A stretch of DNA of 9,169 nt from Candidatus Kapaibacterium sp. GTDB taxonomy: Bacteria; Bacteroidota; Ignavibacteria; Kapaibacteriales; UBA961. The notes below the pieces were generated by a model that did not search any database, was not told the DNA's origin, and was given only the letters and a program-made list of their open reading frames with translations. Every line of letters starts with the position of its first letter. The first letter of the stretch is position 1. The position numbers and the translations under genes were made by a program. Shown here in pieces: positions 7,469-9,169 of this stretch. The DNA is taken from assembly GCA_023253875.1 (NCBI GenBank), contig JALRFC010000027.1, forward strand, positions 2,453 to 11,621. The letters run 5' to 3'.

Positions 7469-7484
7469 ATGGAACTGTTCCCAT
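7469..7484. promoter_or_regulatory. Palindrome in the typA / sdpI-like divergent promoter region
   Basis: GGAACTGTTCC (7471-7481) is a perfect dyad around one base. With one bulged C it extends to ATGG...CCAT (7469-7484). It falls where the -33 element of the typA promoter should be and about 65 bp before the divergent membrane-protein gene, so it is a candidate operator for either gene. Confidence 0.35.
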
Positions 7485-7546
7485 GATGAAAGGTCATTAA
7501 GAGGGAAATCAGTAGTTTGCAAGTAGTTATTCAGGATATTATCAAA

Positions 7547-8227
7547 ATGAAACAAGAAAAATCACACATTCTCGAAGCAATCATCATTTTACTGGTCATT
7601 ATTACATGGTTGATTGGAGTAATAACATATGCATATGCTCCTGATATTGTACCAATCCATTGGAATCTGGAAGGAAAGCCGGATAATTATGCACCAAAAG
7701 ATATTGGTTTATTCTTGCTTCCGCTCATCAATACGGGATTATATCTGTTTTTGTTTTTCATACCGAAGATAGATCCAAATAATGAACAGTTACAATATTC
7801 AATCAAAACATTGCAGTGGATCAGACTTGGCACGCATGCACTATTAGGATTCATCATGCTTTGGACCTCACTGTCCATCATTGAGGCTTCCAATGTACAG
7901 CCGGAATGGTTATTCTCGGTAATTTCTCTTTTTTTTGCATTTCTTGGGAAAGCAATGGCAAATGTGAAGCAGAATTATTTTGTGGGTATTCGCACTCCTT
8001 GGACGCTCAGCAATGAACTCGTTTGGGATGATACTCATCGTTTTACTGCTCCACTCTGGTTTTACTCAGGAATCGGTATGGCTTGTATATCTGCCATACT
8101 TAGCAGTATGGGTTTTGGTGCGGGAATCATTCTGACTGTTTTTCTCATATGGATTGCTACCATCGTCATAATACCAATAGCTTATTCCTACAAGAGATTT
8201 CGCGAAGAAAAAAAATCAATTCAATGA
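7547..8227 (+). CDS. SdpI/DUF1648-family integral membrane protein
   Basis: A 226-residue protein with about six hydrophobic segments (roughly 10-31, 52-72, 92-112, 120-139, 168-188, 192-215). The DUF1648 motif IVPIHWNLEGKPDNYAP (34-50) comes after the first segment, and the SdpI signature NYFVGIRTPWTLSNELVWDDTHRF (143-166) before the fifth. The founding member, Bacillus SdpI, is an immunity protein and signal transducer against the SdpC toxin. Most homologues are far from any sdp operon and of unknown function, and no toxin gene is visible here, so a general membrane or envelope role is all that can be inferred. The frame is open back to a TTG at 7517, but ATG at 7547 gives the natural charged N-terminus MKQEKSH before the first membrane segment. 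AGGA lies about 10 bases upstream. It is divergent from typA and may be co-transcribed with the next gene 61 bp on. Confidence 0.88.
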   Translation: MKQEKSHILEAIIILLVIITWLIGVITYAYAPDIVPIHWNLEGKPDNYAPKDIGLFLLPLINTGLYLFLFFIPKIDPNNEQLQYSIKTLQWIRLGTHALLGFIMLWTSLSIIEASNVQPEWLFSVISLFFAFLGKAMANVKQNYFVGIRTPWTLSNELVWDDTHRFTAPLWFYSGIGMACISAILSSMGFGAGIILTVFLIWIATIVIIPIAYSYKRFREEKKSIQ

Positions 8228-8278
8228 ACGATTCTTGAAACAGCTGTGTTATACCGCCTGAATGTACTCTTTCATAGC

Positions 8279-8283
8279 AGGTG
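8279..8283 (+). promoter_or_regulatory. Shine-Dalgarno sequence of the SelL-like gene
   Basis: AGGTG lies five bases before the ATG at 8289 and supports that start over the ATG at 8262. A weak hairpin (CCTG 8257-8260 with CAGG 8278-8281, plus ATG/CAT inside) would partly cover it. Confidence 0.45.
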
Positions 8284-8288
8284 AAACC

Positions 8289-8873
8289 ATGCCAGGATCG
8301 ACTGTTCAGCCGGAACATATGCAAATAATCGATCAAAAGATTTTGGATGCCCGCATAGAGGGGATGAATCTTTCGGGCGAAACATTGCAGGAAGAAATGG
8401 GTAATTCCATTGTCTTATTTATATTCTTACGTCATTTTGGTTGTCTATTTTCCAAAGAAATGGTGATAGATGCCAAGAAGATGATGGAAGAAAATCCATT
8501 CGCTCCACAACCAATCTTTTTTTATCAGGGTACAATCAAAGATGGACAATCATTCTTTAGAAAATATTGGCCCCAAGCACGTGCAATTGCTGATGTGAAT
8601 CACAGATTCTATGAGGCATTTGAAGTGAGATCTGGTGGGATGAAAGAAATGTTTGGTCCAGATGTTTGGAAATGTGGTCTTCGAGCCGCTGCTAAAGGAC
8701 TTATCATTGGAAAACCAATCGGTGATCCTTTTACATTAACTTCTGTACTCTTAGCACAAAGAAACTTGATTCTTTGGCAATATCATTCTGCACATGCCGG
8801 AGATCTTCCAAGTCTTGATAAGATTGAACATTTTCCGGAATATGCTTCGACAGTCTATTCGTTACCGAGATAG
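8289..8873 (+). CDS. AhpC/TSA-like (SelL/PRXL2-related) thioredoxin-fold protein with a CxxS motif
   Basis: A 194-residue cytoplasmic protein with no signal peptide. NSIVLFIFLRHFGCLFSKEMV (39-59) is the beta strand and active-site loop of the peroxiredoxin-like AhpC/TSA family that includes SelL and PRXL2. The end IGKPIGDPFTLTSVLLAQRNLILWQYHSAHAGDLPSLDKI (140-179) has the family's conserved GDxF, the strand IxWxYHS and AGDxPS. Homologues usually have a CxxC (or selenocysteine) pair after FLRHFG; here it is C52-L-F-S55, so the resolving position is serine. C129 is the only other cysteine. It may use C52 alone, work as a monothiol enzyme, or be non-catalytic; the substrate is unknown. Start chosen at 8289: AGGTG at 8279-8283 is spaced 5 bases from this ATG, while the ATG at 8262 has no such site and would add nine residues unlike the family. 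Confidence 0.82.
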   Translation: MPGSTVQPEHMQIIDQKILDARIEGMNLSGETLQEEMGNSIVLFIFLRHFGCLFSKEMVIDAKKMMEENPFAPQPIFFYQGTIKDGQSFFRKYWPQARAIADVNHRFYEAFEVRSGGMKEMFGPDVWKCGLRAAAKGLIIGKPIGDPFTLTSVLLAQRNLILWQYHSAHAGDLPSLDKIEHFPEYASTVYSLPR

Positions 8874-8891
8874 AAAATTATTCGGTGAGCA

Positions 8892-8924
8892 CTCGGCTGA
8901 AACTGCTCGTCGAGCGAAGCCGAG
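8892..8924. repeat. GC-rich palindromic repeat, hairpin form
   Basis: CTCGGC (8892-8897) pairs with GCCGAG (8919-8924), and GCTC (8905-8908) with GAGC (8912-8915) around a three-base loop, leaving an internal bulge. The right arm, CGAGCGAAGCCGAG (8911-8924), is the exact reverse complement of the CTCGGCTTCGCTCG copy at 8956-8969. It contains GCGAAGC, known to form a very stable DNA mini-hairpin. It starts 18 bp after the SelL-like stop and may also end that transcript, though there is no T-run. Confidence 0.65.
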
Positions 8925-8953
8925 ACGAGAAGCTGACGTGAATAACTACCCCC

Positions 8954-9000
8954 ACCTCGGCTTCGCTCGGTGTACAACCTCGGCTTCGCTCTGGGTGCAA
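8954..9000. repeat. Two tandem copies of a 23-bp GC-rich unit
   Basis: ACCTCGGCTTCGCTC occurs at 8954-8968 and again at 8977-8991, exactly 23 bp apart. The tails are related (GGTGTACA against TGGGTGCAA). Both copies are inverted relative to 8911-8924, so the cluster can form alternative large hairpins, like REP/BIME elements. It is much more GC-rich than its surroundings. Confidence 0.7.
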
Positions 9001-9050
9001 ACTCAATAGCCCCATCTGGACCAAATCATCATAATATCCAGTAAGAAGAA

Positions 9051-9092
9051 CTCACCCCGTCACGCTACGTGTGCCACCCTTCAGCATGAGGG
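9051..9092. repeat. CACCCCGTC...CACCC intergenic repeat element with two short hairpins
   Basis: CTCACCCCGTCACGCTACGT begins the element and GTGCCACCCTTCAGCATGAGGG ends it, with nothing between. CACG-CTA-CGTG (9061-9071) is a perfect small dyad, and CCCT (9077-9080) pairs with AGGG (9089-9092) with CA/TG inside. From memory this resembles a degenerate intergenic repeat seen in Bacteroidota genomes; I cannot confirm it by search. No coding potential is seen. Confidence 0.45.
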
Positions 9093-9094
9093 AA

Positions 9095-9169
9095 TAGAAA
9101 AAATGGAAGAATCTAAGAATGGAGAAATTAAAGAATGAAATTATAAATGGAGAATGAGTAGGAATGAAT
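9095..9169. repeat. Purine-rich degenerate tandem repeat, continuing past the window
   Basis: The plus strand is almost only A, G and T, with repeated GAATG and AATGGA words. AATGGAGAA occurs at 9118-9126 and 9146-9154, 28 bp apart, and AATGGAAGAAT just before is a third diverged copy. Nothing coding is visible. Together with the two repeats to its left this fills the gene-free stretch 8874-9169; 9001-9050 within it holds nothing I recognise. Confidence 0.5.

Noticed and set aside
7517..7546. TTG start for the SdpI-like gene at 7517
   Set aside because: The ATG at 7547 gives a charged N-terminus directly before the first membrane segment and has a weak AGGA upstream; the extra ten residues look like leader sequence.
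8240..8247. ACAGCTGT palindrome between the SdpI-like and SelL-like genes
   Set aside because: An isolated 8-bp palindrome is expected by chance and has no supporting context.
8954..9000. CRISPR array
   Set aside because: Only two 15-bp direct copies with an 8-bp gap; repeat and spacer lengths are far too short, and no cas genes are present.
8794..9009. 71-residue plus-strand open frame across the end of the SelL-like gene
   Set aside because: It starts inside the conserved C-terminus of that gene and runs into the palindromic repeats; the tail is translated repeat.

Overview
The window looks like a chromosomal segment of a Bacteroidota-type (FCB group) bacterium. The evidence is a 725-residue type III glutamine synthetase, a perfect Bacteroidota-style TAnnTTTG promoter element in front of typA, mostly weak Shine-Dalgarno sequences, and a 3' intergenic region made of degenerate repeats of a kind I associate with this group. 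I cannot place it more precisely by reading alone. Most of the window is ordinary core genome. I see no CRISPR array, transposase, phage gene, tRNA or rRNA, and no clear case for a wholly new system.

Layout. Positions 1-809 (minus) hold the N-terminal 269 residues of a DegT/DnrJ/EryC1/StrS-family PLP sugar aminotransferase that runs off the left edge. A rho-independent terminator (about 855-887) separates it from glnN (891-3068, minus). An Lrp/AsnC-family regulator (3105-3563, minus) lies 36 bp upstream of glnN, so the two probably form a nitrogen or amino-acid responsive unit. Divergent from the regulator is mtgA (3619-4320, plus), a membrane-anchored peptidoglycan glycosyltransferase. It converges on recA (4370-5404, minus), and a strong hairpin between them is best read as the recA terminator.

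recA has a well-placed AAGGA ribosome binding site and an unexplained 10-bp inverted repeat in its leader. typA/bipA (5574-7418, minus) follows, with a TATCTTTG promoter element and a palindrome in the region divergent to an SdpI/DUF1648-family membrane protein (7547-8227, plus). Behind it, in the same direction, is a SelL/PRXL2-like thioredoxin-fold protein (8289-8873, plus) whose redox motif reads CxxS.

The last ~300 bp (8874-9169) have no gene. They are a mosaic of three repeat types: a GC-rich palindromic unit built on CTCGGCTTCGCTC in both orientations, a CACCCCGTC...CACCC hairpin-bearing element, and a purine-rich degenerate tandem repeat that continues past the right edge. This tail and the small regulatory dyads are the parts most worth a second look. 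The genes cover cell-surface sugar synthesis, nitrogen assimilation, cell-wall polymerisation, recombination/repair, ribosome-associated stress GTPase function and redox chemistry. Apart from lrp-glnN and possibly the sdpI-like/SelL-like pair, they look like independent neighbours.
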